NCBI GenBank assembly: GCA_964552675.1
Contig: CAZKHJ010000012.1
Coordinates: forward strand, 1-64,000
DNA length: 64,000 bases
Reading direction: 5' to 3'
Source of the DNA: Sulfurimicrobium sp964552675
GTDB taxonomy: Bacteria; Pseudomonadota; Gammaproteobacteria; Burkholderiales; Sulfuricellaceae
Both the position numbers and the translations under genes were made by a program. The notes under the pieces are model-generated. The model saw only the letters and a program-made list of their open reading frames with translations, did not search any database and was not told the DNA's origin. Shown here in pieces: positions 37,290 to 46,155 of the stretch (within the stretch, counting starts at the first letter, position 1; every line of letters starts with the position of its first letter).

Positions 37290-38492
37290 CTAGAACTTCA
37301 TTTTGCCCAATATATCGTAAATCGGCGTCAACACCGAGAACATGATCACCGCCAGAACCAGGCCGAGAATTACGGTCAGGGCGGGTTCAAGCATCTTGAG
37401 CAGTTTTTCCACCGACTCCTTCACCTCGCGGTTGTAGAAGTAGGTCACATTGAGCAGGGCCGTGTCCAGCGCGCCGGTGGCCTCGCCTACCCGCAGCATG
37501 CGCACCACCAGCGGCGGAAACATGCCGAGATTCTCGAAGCTTTCCGCCACGCTGTCGCCCGCGCTGATCTGCTGCCCGGCACGGGCAAGGCCGTCGGCAA
37601 TGACGCGGTTGACGACAATTTCCTCCGAGGTCTTGAGCGCATCCAGGATGGTGATGCCTGACTGGTACATCAGGGCAAAAAAATTGGCGAAACGGGCCAG
37701 GATGATTTTTTGCAGAATCGGCCCGATAAATGGGATGCGCAATTTGGCATAGTCCCACCAGTAGCGCGCACGCGAACTCTGGCGAATGACAAGCGCCGCA
37801 GCCGCCATGGTTGCGAGCGGCAGACCGAATACCAGATACCAGTAATTGACGAACACCCCGGAAACAAAAATCAGCGCCCGGGTCTGGAACGGCAGCTCCT
37901 GCCCCATGTTCTTGAGAAAGGACACCAGCTGCGGCACCAGATACATCATGAGAAACACGATCACCCCGCCCACCACCACGAACACCAGGGACGGATACAT
38001 CAGCAGGCGCTTGGTCTGGGCCACCAGTTCATCCTGCCATTTGAGCGTGGTGGCGAGATTCTCGAACACTTCGGTCATGGTGCCGCTCTGCTCGCCCGCC
38101 TTGATCAGGCTCACGAACACGTTATCGAACGCGGCGGGATGACTGTTCATCGCTTGTGACAGGGTTTTGCCGCCTTCCATGTCTTCCAGGATGGCGGACA
38201 GAATTTCGCGGAAACGCGGCTGTTCCAGGCTATCGCGCAGATCGGCCAGCCCTTCGAGCAGCGGAATGCCGGCACGGGAGAGCTGCTCCATGTGGAAGCA
38301 GAAGGTGATCAGATCCTGCCGCGTGATGCTGCCACGGCCCAGCTGCATCGGCTCGTTCACCTTGCGCGCAGTGATCAGGTCGAGCCCCATGCGCTGCAGG
38401 CGCAATTCCAGGTCGACCTCGTTGACCGCGGCGACCTTGCCGCGGGCGGGGCTGCCGTTCTTGTCTACCGCGTTGTATTGAAATGTTTGCAT
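37290..38492 (-). CDS. GspF/MshG-type inner-membrane platform protein
   Basis: A 400-residue platform protein with two repeated GspF domains. The first has the motif FCFHMEQLSRAGIPLLEGLADL and the second FANFFALMYQSGITILDALK, each followed by hydrophobic helices (LVFVVVGGVIVFLMMYLVP; ALTVILGLVLAVIMFSVLTP). It converts ATPase motion into pilin insertion. It follows the GspE-like ATPase, the normal partner. Confidence 0.92.
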   Translation of the reverse strand: MQTFQYNAVDKNGSPARGKVAAVNEVDLELRLQRMGLDLITARKVNEPMQLGRGSITRQDLITFCFHMEQLSRAGIPLLEGLADLRDSLEQPRFREILSAILEDMEGGKTLSQAMNSHPAAFDNVFVSLIKAGEQSGTMTEVFENLATTLKWQDELVAQTKRLLMYPSLVFVVVGGVIVFLMMYLVPQLVSFLKNMGQELPFQTRALIFVSGVFVNYWYLVFGLPLATMAAAALVIRQSSRARYWWDYAKLRIPFIGPILQKIILARFANFFALMYQSGITILDALKTSEEIVVNRVIADGLARAGQQISAGDSVAESFENLGMFPPLVVRMLRVGEATGALDTALLNVTYFYNREVKESVEKLLKMLEPALTVILGLVLAVIMFSVLTPIYDILGKMKF

Positions 38493-38528
38493 GATCGCGA
38501 ATCCGGCATCACCAAGCCCGCCGGGGCG

Positions 38529-40232
38529 TTAATGCAGGCGCCCGGTCAGATCCACCACGCGGGACACCTCCGCCAGGCTGGTCTTGCCTTCCAGAATGCG
38601 CCGGATGCCGTCATCGGCAAGGGTGCGGAAACCTTTCTCCAGCGCCACGTTGCGCAATTCCCTGGCGGTTGCGCGGCGCGCGATCAGTTCGTCCAGATCG
38701 CCATCCATGTGCAGCATTTCCAGCAGCGCCATGCGGCCCTTGTAGCCTTTGTAATTGCACTGGGGACAGCCGGTTGCGCGATAGACCTGGGTTTCGTCAT
38801 CGGGCGACAGCTCCAGCAAAATCTTCTCCTCCGGGCCCGGCGTGTAGGCCTGCCGGCAATGCGGGCACAGCAGCCTCACCAGGCGCTGGGCGATCACCCC
38901 GATGATGTTGCCGGCCATGATGTCGGGCAGGATGCCGATATCGAGCAGGCGGGAAAATGCCCCCAGGGCGGAGTTGGTGTGCAGGGTGGTGAACACCTGG
39001 TGGCCGGTCATGGCTGCGCGGAAGGCCATGTCCGCCGTTTCGCGGTCGCGCACCTCGCCCACCAGAATGATGTCCGGATCCTGGCGCATCATGGAGCGGA
39101 TGCCATTGGCAAAATCCATTTTCACCAGTTCATTGACCGAGGTCTGACGCATCATGGTGACCGGGTATTCCACCGGATCTTCCAGGGTCATGATATTGAC
39201 CGTATCGTCGTTGAGGTGGCTGAGCATCGAATACAGCGTGGTGGTCTTGCCGCTGCCGGTCGGACCGGTGACGATCAGGATGCCCTCGGGCCGCGCCATC
39301 ATCAGCTTGAGCCTGTCCTGCGTATCCTGGCTCAGGCCCATGCGCTCAAGGGAAATGATGGATTTTTCCCGGTCCAGCACGCGCAGCACGATGTTTTCGC
39401 CATAAATGGTGGGCTGGGCAGCCACGCGGAAATCAATCGGCCGGCCATTCAGGTTCAGCGACAGCCGCCCGTCCTGCGGCGCGCGCGTCTCGGCAATGTT
39501 CATGCCGCTGATCACCTTGAGGCGCACCGCGATGCCCGGCCAGTAGGTCTTGTGCAGGCTGCGAATCTGTTCCAGCACGCCGTCGACACGGTAGCGGATG
39601 CGCAAGAAGGCATATTCCGGTTCGAAGTGGATATCGGAAGCGCCGCGCTTCACCGCATCCACCAGCAGCGCACCGACCAGCCGCACCATCGGCTGGGTGT
39701 ATTCCTCATTGCCCGCCTGCAGGCTCTGGTAGTCGATCTCGCCGGTTTCGATCTCGCGCAGGATGCCGTCCACCGACAGCTCGAAGCCATAGAACTGGTC
39801 GATATACTCTTCCAGCTGCGCCTCGCCCGCCAGCACGGTGCGAATTTCGGTCTGGCCGCCGAGATGGGCGCGCAGCAGGTCCAGCGCCACGACGTTGAAC
39901 ACGTCGCTCATCGCCACCAGCAATTCCTTGCGCTCCAGATTGAAGGCGATGGGCAGCAGGCGGTAGCGGCGCGCGAATTCTTCCGGCACATGACTCAGCG
40001 CCTCGGCATCAGCCACCACATTGGACAGGTCGATGCCTTCCTGGCCGATGGTATGCGCCAGGATGTCGCGGATCATGGCCTCGGTGACAAAGCCCAGGCG
40101 CACCAGCTGCCGCCCCAGCGGCATGTCGTGCTCACTCTGCTCCATCAGCGCGATGCGCAGCTGATCCTGGCTGATCAGGCCCTGCTGCACCAGCAGCTCG
40201 CCGAGACGAAGTTTCTTGCGCTGCTCCGCCAT
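38529..40232 (-). CDS. GspE/MshE-type assembly ATPase
   Basis: A 567-residue secretion ATPase. The N-terminal GspE domain (GELLVQQGLISQDQLRIAL; MshE relatives bind cyclic di-GMP in such a domain) is followed by Walker A GPTGSGKTTTLYSML, the Asp/His boxes, Walker B QDPDIILVGEVRDRETADMA, and a four-cysteine zinc site (CPHC and CPQC). It powers pilus or pseudopilus assembly. It lies 1 base after the TPR protein gene. Confidence 0.95.
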   Translation of the reverse strand: MAEQRKKLRLGELLVQQGLISQDQLRIALMEQSEHDMPLGRQLVRLGFVTEAMIRDILAHTIGQEGIDLSNVVADAEALSHVPEEFARRYRLLPIAFNLERKELLVAMSDVFNVVALDLLRAHLGGQTEIRTVLAGEAQLEEYIDQFYGFELSVDGILREIETGEIDYQSLQAGNEEYTQPMVRLVGALLVDAVKRGASDIHFEPEYAFLRIRYRVDGVLEQIRSLHKTYWPGIAVRLKVISGMNIAETRAPQDGRLSLNLNGRPIDFRVAAQPTIYGENIVLRVLDREKSIISLERMGLSQDTQDRLKLMMARPEGILIVTGPTGSGKTTTLYSMLSHLNDDTVNIMTLEDPVEYPVTMMRQTSVNELVKMDFANGIRSMMRQDPDIILVGEVRDRETADMAFRAAMTGHQVFTTLHTNSALGAFSRLLDIGILPDIMAGNIIGVIAQRLVRLLCPHCRQAYTPGPEEKILLELSPDDETQVYRATGCPQCNYKGYKGRMALLEMLHMDGDLDELIARRATARELRNVALEKGFRTLADDGIRRILEGKTSLAEVSRVVDLTGRLH

Positions 40233-40233
40233 C

Positions 40234-41409
40234 TTATTCGCCCATCCCCTGCAAGTGCGCGATGCGCGCTTCCACAGCGGCGCGCTCGAAGCCCGCCCCC
40301 CTTTTCTGCTGCAATGCCAGGGCGCGCCGGTAATAAGTCAGTGCCGGTCCCGGCTGACTGATCTGCTCCAGGCTCACCGCCAGGTTGAAAGCATAATCGG
40401 GGTTGTCCGGCTCCAGCCGGCAAGCATCGAAATAGGCCTGCTGCGCCTCGCTCCAGCGCCCCCGCGCGGCATACAGATTGCCCAGCGCAAAATGCAGGAA
40501 CGCAGCCGGCTGCTCGGCCAGCAGTTGCCTGAGCCGGGCCTCGCTGCCGGCAGGGTCGGCACCGCCGAGCACGCTCACCAGCCCGGCCTGGGCAAAAGCA
40601 TTCTTCGGCTCGACATCGAGCGCACGCAGATAAAACCTGCCGGCCTCGCCCGGCGCATTCGAGCGCGCCATCACCGCCGCCATGCCCAGCAGGGCATCGA
40701 CGTTGCGCGGCTCCTGCTGCAACAGGCGCTGATACAATCCCCGCGCTGTTTCCAGCCGCCCATCCTGCAGCGCCTGCCAGGCTTGCGTCAGATCCGGGCT
40801 GACTTCCTCCGGCTTGCCGTGCAGCACCTTGACCGCGCCATCCGCAGGGGCGGGCTCCGCAACAACCGGCGCCTTCGCCGGTTCCGCCGCGCTTCTCGCC
40901 GGGGCAGCCTCGTTCCAGACCCGCCCGGCCAGCGCCGCTTGCCCGGGCAAAACTTCCGCGACCGGAGCAGGCGGCTCGATTTCCACCGCAGGTTGCGGCG
41001 CCTGGGATGCCACAGGAAGAGCAGGCGCAACGGCAGCGGGCACAGGGGGTGAACGTTTCAGGGAAAGCAGCAGGCCCGGCTTGTTGATGGCGACATACAG
41101 GTAGGCGCCCCCGCCCACCAGAAACAGCAGCGCGCCGATGGCCAGCATGACGACCATCCGGCTGTGGCGCCCCCCTTCCGGCTGCTCCTTGGCGGCGAAC
41201 AGATTGGCTGCGCTGTGCTGCGTCACGTCCGGCGCGGGCGTTTCCGCAATTTTTTGCTCCGCCGTTTTGCCCTGCCCCGGCGCAGCGCGCTCCGGCACCG
41301 GCTCCAGGGAGAGCTCCTCGGCCAGCTCGCTGAGCGTCGGCTCATCCCCGGCAGAATGCCCCTGCTGGCTTTCCTCGGCCTTCTTCAAGGCCTTCATCAA
41401 CAGGCTCAT
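40234..41409 (-). CDS. TPR protein, MshN-like
   Basis: A 391-residue single-pass protein: a short cytoplasmic N-terminus (MSLLMKALKKAEESQQG), one helix (residues 85-110, MVVMLAIGALLFLVGGGAYL), a long Ala/Pro-rich linker, then TPR units (AWQALQDGRLETARGLYQRL; ALGNLYAARGRWSEAQQAYF) to the end. This is the layout of MshN in MSHA pilus operons. It overlaps the secretin stop by 4 bases. Its task is probably to organise the secretin or the ATPase. Confidence 0.82.
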   Translation of the reverse strand: MSLLMKALKKAEESQQGHSAGDEPTLSELAEELSLEPVPERAAPGQGKTAEQKIAETPAPDVTQHSAANLFAAKEQPEGGRHSRMVVMLAIGALLFLVGGGAYLYVAINKPGLLLSLKRSPPVPAAVAPALPVASQAPQPAVEIEPPAPVAEVLPGQAALAGRVWNEAAPARSAAEPAKAPVVAEPAPADGAVKVLHGKPEEVSPDLTQAWQALQDGRLETARGLYQRLLQQEPRNVDALLGMAAVMARSNAPGEAGRFYLRALDVEPKNAFAQAGLVSVLGGADPAGSEARLRQLLAEQPAAFLHFALGNLYAARGRWSEAQQAYFDACRLEPDNPDYAFNLAVSLEQISQPGPALTYYRRALALQQKRGAGFERAAVEARIAHLQGMGE

Positions 41410-43244
41410 GGCTTGGCTGCTGGCGCGGGTGCGTCCGCAGGCAGGTAATGGCGATAGGCACGCAGCTCATCGCTGTCGAGGGAGGGGTTGGTAATCACCG
41501 TGGGGCGCAGGAAGATCACCAGCTCGGTTTTCTTGGCATTATCGTCACGGTAGCTGAACGCATCTCCCAGTCCGGGAATGCGCGAAACGAGCGGAAGTCC
41601 GTCGCGCTTCTTGCTCACATCATCCTGCATCAGGCCGCCCATGATAATGGTCTGCCCGGTCTTGACCTGAAGCACCGACTCCATCTCGCGCACCTGGATG
41701 ACCGGCACCTTGTTGCTGACTTTTGCGAGCGCGAGCGCGGGGTTAGGGTCTTCCACATCGGTGACATGGCGTGAAATCGTCGGTCTGACCGTGAGCGAAA
41801 CCATGCCGTCACCATTGACCTGTGGCGTCACGCTCATCACCAGCCCTACAGGGACAGTGTGGGGATCGGAAGTATAAGTGGCGGGAGTCGTTACCCCTCC
41901 GCTGCTGTTGATGATGGCCGGCACGACGCTGATGGTGAAATACACCAGATTGTCCACGACCTTCAGCACCGCAGTCTGGTTATTGAGCGCCATGATTTTG
42001 GGGCTGGACAGTACTTTGGTATCACCAAACTGTTCCAGCAGGCTGACGGTGGCGGCAATATTGCCGATCTTGCTGTCCGGGTTGGTGTAGGTCAGCGTAA
42101 AAAACGGCAAGGGTGAAGGCCCCAGTCCTCGTCCCCCCAATAGCGACTGGGTCACTGATCCGGTGGAAGACAGTTTGGTCCAATCCACCCCGGCACGGTA
42201 CTGGTCGCCCAGCGCCACTTCCACGATTGTTGCCTCGATCAGCACTTGGCGTTTCGCAGAAGCCATCACGCTATCCAGATGCTGCTTGATCAATTTGTGC
42301 TGGCGCTCGGTCGCCAGCGCAGTAAGCGTGCCGGCAATCGGATTGACAATCACCTCTTCCTTCACGTTCTGGGTCAATTGCGCTGTACCCTGGCCTAAGC
42401 CAACCGTACGCGCCAGCTCGGGCGCCCCGGCCGTGGCCCTGGCCGCAGCCTCGGCATCCCGGCGCCGCTCCTCGCGCTCAAGGCGGGCGGCCTCCTGCCG
42501 TGCGGTGCGTTCCGCAGCAGACATTTCCTTCTGTTCAGCCTTTTGCTCCGCAAGACGGCTAACGGTTCGGGTAGAACTGATGATATTGCGGACATTTTCG
42601 CCCAGCGTGTCCCAGAAACTGTTATCGGATTTGCTTTTCACCGAGGTGGTGGAACTGTTGCCCACCGCCCCGCCGCCACCGCTAACCTGCCCGCCAGTGG
42701 CAGTGGAAGAGCCCACGCTGGCGATCTGGGTAGTAATGCCAATGGCCGATTCGGTCTGGCGCGACAGATTGACGTAATCCACCCGGTAGGTCTGCATGTA
42801 GGGCGTATCGGGGGTAATGGACAAGGTATTGCCATCAATCCTGTAACGCAGGTTAACCTGGGCTGACAACCTTTCCAGAATGGTTTCGATGGGTTCGTTC
42901 ACCGCATTCATGGTGACCAGGCCCTGGATCGCCGGGTGGACATCCACGTTGAGCTTCGAATCCCGCGCCAGGGCAAACAGCAGTTCCTTCACCGGTACCT
43001 CATTCACCACTACGCTATAGGTTTGCGGCCTGGCAGACGGCTTGGGCGGCGGCACGAAGCTGCCCGCCTTGACGGGCTCGGGGATGTCGCTCGCCCTGGC
43101 CTGGGGTTCGGACTGGATATGGTTGCGGGAAACGGGGAGCGGCGGCGGATAGGCGCAGCCTGCAAGCAGGGTGACGGCAAGAGCCAGTCCACCCCAACGT
43201 TGCAGCCAGCCACCCTGCTTCCCGGCACGTTTCATCGTCTGCAT
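41406..43244 (-). CDS. MshL-type secretin lipoprotein
   Basis: A 612-residue outer-membrane channel. A signal peptide with lipobox LLAGC is followed by an N-terminal secretin/TonB-like domain (VPVKELLFALARDSKLNVD), a Ser/Gly- and Glu/Arg-rich insert (residues 150-250), then the secretin core with VLSSPKIMALNNQTAVLKV and GQTIIMGGLMQDD. The ATG at 43244 is chosen for its upstream AAAGG; another in-frame ATG at 43280 overlaps the ExeA-like stop. It forms the pore through which the pilus would leave. Confidence 0.9.
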   Translation of the reverse strand: MQTMKRAGKQGGWLQRWGGLALAVTLLAGCAYPPPLPVSRNHIQSEPQARASDIPEPVKAGSFVPPPKPSARPQTYSVVVNEVPVKELLFALARDSKLNVDVHPAIQGLVTMNAVNEPIETILERLSAQVNLRYRIDGNTLSITPDTPYMQTYRVDYVNLSRQTESAIGITTQIASVGSSTATGGQVSGGGGAVGNSSTTSVKSKSDNSFWDTLGENVRNIISSTRTVSRLAEQKAEQKEMSAAERTARQEAARLEREERRRDAEAAARATAGAPELARTVGLGQGTAQLTQNVKEEVIVNPIAGTLTALATERQHKLIKQHLDSVMASAKRQVLIEATIVEVALGDQYRAGVDWTKLSSTGSVTQSLLGGRGLGPSPLPFFTLTYTNPDSKIGNIAATVSLLEQFGDTKVLSSPKIMALNNQTAVLKVVDNLVYFTISVVPAIINSSGGVTTPATYTSDPHTVPVGLVMSVTPQVNGDGMVSLTVRPTISRHVTDVEDPNPALALAKVSNKVPVIQVREMESVLQVKTGQTIIMGGLMQDDVSKKRDGLPLVSRIPGLGDAFSYRDDNAKKTELVIFLRPTVITNPSLDSDELRAYRHYLPADAPAPAAKP

Positions 43245-43276
43245 TACTGCGCAACCTTTATTGTTATGCGGCAAGG

Positions 43277-44650
43277 TCATTGATTCTGCCCAATCTCTGC
43301 TTTTACTCCCCGCACCGTGCGGAGATAGGGGTGATAAACCTTGAGCGATTCGGGCAAGGCCTGCATCGCGGCGACCGTCTGGGCGCGAGTGGGGAAGCTG
43401 CCATACAGCACAGTCCACGCGGGCTGGCCATTTACCTTGGTACGGTACACAAAAACCTGCTCCATTTCAATCTCATGGCCGATCTTTCCCAGGTGATGCC
43501 GCAATTGCCGCAGATCGTTCGACACCATCAGCTGGATGCTGCAGGTGACGGGGTTCCGGGTCGCCAGCCAGGCTTCCGTTGCGGCCAGGCGCTGCTCCAC
43601 CATATCGCCGGCAAGCGGCGCGGGCGAAACAGCAGGCGCGGCAGCTGACGACACAGGCACAGGCTTGTCCGGCACGGCCTGCCGTTCCGGTGCCCGAGCC
43701 GGCTCCGCCGCGACCGCCGGCGTGGCGATCAGCCGCGGCGCCCCCTGCAACACGGCATGCAGGCCCGCGCCCAGCCCGCCCCCCAGCACCAGCAGGCCGA
43801 CTGCCAGTGCCAGTTTTTGCCACGGCACGGTGCCGGGCGGCAGGTCGAAATCGCTGTCCTCGATCGCGGCGCGCACATGCTGCACGGTGATGGTATGCGT
43901 GCTCCCGGCAAAGGCCGCGAGCAGGGTCTTGTCGGCGATGATGTTGACGCGCCGGGTCAGCCCCCGGGAGGCGCGCGCGATCAGCTTGATCACGGCAGGG
44001 CCAAACAGGTCGGGACCATGGTAATCCGCCGCGCGCAGGCGGAACATCAGGTAATCCCTGATTTCGCTGGCGGTCAGCGGTTTCAGGGTGAAGCTGTGGG
44101 TGATGCGCTCCTTGAGCTGGCGAATTTCCGGGGCAGCCAGGTTCTTGTCCAGCTCCGGCTGGCCAAACAGCACGATCTGCAGCAGCTTGTAGTGCTGGGT
44201 CTCCAGGTTGGAGAGCAGGCGGATTTCCTCCAGCGTGGCCAGCGGCATGCCCTGCGCCTCTTCCACGAACACCACCACCTGCCGTCCCTGGGCATGGCGT
44301 TCCAGCAGATAGTCTTGCAGGGCCTGCATCACTTCCAGCCGGGAAGCCTCGCGCGGCAGCGAGAGCTGCATTTCGAAGGCGATGGCGTGCAGGATTTCGT
44401 CCGGCGATACGCTGGGATTGGCGAGGTAGACCGTTTCCACCTCCGCCGGCAGGCGTTCCTGCAACATCCGGCACAGCATGGTCTTGCCGCTGCCCACCTC
44501 GCCGCTGACCTTGATGATGCCCTCGCCCTGGCGGATGGCATAGATCAGGGCGTCGAGAATCGCGCCGCGATTGCCGCCGGAATAGAAAAACTCGGTGTGG
44601 GCGGTGATCTTGAAGGGCGGCTGGGACAGGCCGAAATGGGCGAGATACAT
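43277..44650 (-). CDS. ExeA/MshM-like AAA ATPase with C-terminal SPOR-like domain
   Basis: A 457-residue protein. The ExeA-type ATPase part has Walker A SGEVGSGKTMLCRML near residue 50, and a Walker B VVVFVEEAQG in which a Glu replaces the usual Asp. A transmembrane helix (residues 280-300) follows, then a Pro/Ala linker and a SPOR-like peptidoglycan-binding domain (residues 375-450, YRTKVNGQPAWTVLYGSF). ExeA proteins help place the secretin through the cell wall; the SPOR-like end fits this role. Confidence 0.88.
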   Translation of the reverse strand: MYLAHFGLSQPPFKITAHTEFFYSGGNRGAILDALIYAIRQGEGIIKVSGEVGSGKTMLCRMLQERLPAEVETVYLANPSVSPDEILHAIAFEMQLSLPREASRLEVMQALQDYLLERHAQGRQVVVFVEEAQGMPLATLEEIRLLSNLETQHYKLLQIVLFGQPELDKNLAAPEIRQLKERITHSFTLKPLTASEIRDYLMFRLRAADYHGPDLFGPAVIKLIARASRGLTRRVNIIADKTLLAAFAGSTHTITVQHVRAAIEDSDFDLPPGTVPWQKLALAVGLLVLGGGLGAGLHAVLQGAPRLIATPAVAAEPARAPERQAVPDKPVPVSSAAAPAVSPAPLAGDMVEQRLAATEAWLATRNPVTCSIQLMVSNDLRQLRHHLGKIGHEIEMEQVFVYRTKVNGQPAWTVLYGSFPTRAQTVAAMQALPESLKVYHPYLRTVRGVKAEIGQNQ

Positions 44651-44653
44651 TGC

Positions 44654-46093
44654 TTAGGAGAGCTCCTGACTGGTATAGGTCTGCATCCGGCTGTACAGGG
44701 TGGTGCGGTTGACGCCCAACAGTCTGGCGGCCTGGCTCAGGTTGCCGTGGGTCAGCTTGAGCGCGGCCTCGACGTAGCTCTGCTCCCACAGCTTCAGGGT
44801 CTGGTCGAGGCTGAAATTGGCATGGAGCTGCAAATGTTTTTTCGCCAGTTCCTGCATCGCCTTACCATCGTTGGGCAGCACCAGGTCGGGCAGGGCATCG
44901 GCCTCGGTATCCAGCTCCGCCTGGAGCTGTTCGCGGCTGACCGTCTGGCCGGCATATTTGGTGACCAGCCGGATGACGATATTGCGCAGTTCGCGCACAT
45001 TGCCGGGGAAGGGATATACCTGCCAGATCTGCTGCGCGGACGGATCGATCCGGAAAGGCGCAAAGCCGCCCTGACGGGCATAAAACTCACGAAAATGCTC
45101 CAGCAGCAGGGTTTTATCCTCCCCCATCTCGCGCAGCGGCGGCACGTTCACGGCAAAGACGCTGAGGCGGTGGTAGAGGTCGGCGCGGAAGCGCCCGGCC
45201 CGGATTTCCTGACGCAGGTCGCGGTTGGTGGCCGCGATGATGCGGGCGTTGCTATGCCGGGTCTGGGTTTCGCCAACGCGCTGGAATTCGCCGTTTTCCA
45301 GCACGCGCAGCAATTTTGCCTGCAATTCGACCGGCAGCTCGCCGATTTCGTCGAGAAACAGGGTGCCGTCGCTGGCGTCCTCGAAATAGCCGGAACGCGA
45401 CGTGGCCGCGCCGGTAAACGCACCCTTGCTGTAGCCGAACAGGGTGGGCTCGACCAGAGTGGGAGAAATCGCCGCGCAATTCAGCGCCAGATAGGGTTTG
45501 CGCGCGCGGGCACTGAGGCGGTGCAGGCATCCCGCCACCAGCTCCTTGCCACTGCCGGACTCGCCTTCGATCAGCACCGGGAAGGGCGCATCGGCAAACT
45601 GGCTGATCTGCTGGCGCAGTTTTTCCACATTGAAGCTCTGGCCCAGAATGCCGCACGCCTGGGCCGCGCCGGATTCTGCGGCTTCTCCCGCCTGCTCCGC
45701 CGCACGCATGCGCAATGCGCCAAGCAGCAGGGATTTGATCCGTTCCGGCTCGCATGGCTTGGCGATGAATTCCACCGCGCCCAGGGTACGGGCATGACGC
45801 GCATTGGCGTCGTCATTCTGGCCGGAAAGCACCACGATCTTGATCCCCGGCACCCGCGCCAGCAACTCGCCAATCAACCGGAAACCCTCGTCGGGGCGAT
45901 GCGGCAGGGGCGGCAAACCCAGATCCACCAGGGCCAGCTGGGGAGGCTGGTCAAGCTGGCGCAGCAGACTCGCCGCCTGTTCGCGCGAGTCCGCCACATA
46001 AACCTCAAAATCCCGGCCCAGGACGAAATGCAGGGTATCGGTAATCAGCGGATCATCGTCAACAATCAGCAGGCTGGGTTTCAACTGCGCCAT
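44654..46093 (-). CDS. sigma-54-dependent response regulator (NtrC family)
   Basis: A 479-residue regulator. The receiver domain (residues 1-125) has acidic residues at DDDP and the phosphorylation Asp in LALVDLGLP. The AAA+ domain has Walker A GESGSGKE, the GAFTGA sigma-54 contact loop and LFLDEIGELP. A Fis-type helix-turn-helix (NLSQAARLLGVNRTTLYSRM) closes the protein. It lies 3 bases before the ExeA-like gene and seems to be the first gene of the pilus operon. No partner histidine kinase is in the window, and no sigma-54 promoter was seen. Confidence 0.93.
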   Translation of the reverse strand: MAQLKPSLLIVDDDPLITDTLHFVLGRDFEVYVADSREQAASLLRQLDQPPQLALVDLGLPPLPHRPDEGFRLIGELLARVPGIKIVVLSGQNDDANARHARTLGAVEFIAKPCEPERIKSLLLGALRMRAAEQAGEAAESGAAQACGILGQSFNVEKLRQQISQFADAPFPVLIEGESGSGKELVAGCLHRLSARARKPYLALNCAAISPTLVEPTLFGYSKGAFTGAATSRSGYFEDASDGTLFLDEIGELPVELQAKLLRVLENGEFQRVGETQTRHSNARIIAATNRDLRQEIRAGRFRADLYHRLSVFAVNVPPLREMGEDKTLLLEHFREFYARQGGFAPFRIDPSAQQIWQVYPFPGNVRELRNIVIRLVTKYAGQTVSREQLQAELDTEADALPDLVLPNDGKAMQELAKKHLQLHANFSLDQTLKLWEQSYVEAALKLTHGNLSQAARLLGVNRTTLYSRMQTYTSQELS

Positions 46094-46155
46094 AAGCTCA
46101 CAAAATCGGATTTATTATTTTGATTTTACATGACAATACAGAGATCAAGCGACTT

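Noticed and set aside
43757..46123. 788-codon open frame on the plus strand antisense to the regulator and ExeA-like genes
   Set aside because: It is the antisense frame of two well-supported genes in GC-rich DNA, has no family-like pattern, and is rich in His/Gln/Leu as expected from reverse translation.
44651..46155. Sigma-54 (-24/-12) promoter for the pilus operon
   Set aside because: No TGGCAC-N5-TTGC-like sequence was seen in the 62-base gap upstream of the regulator or in the 3-base gap before the ExeA-like gene.
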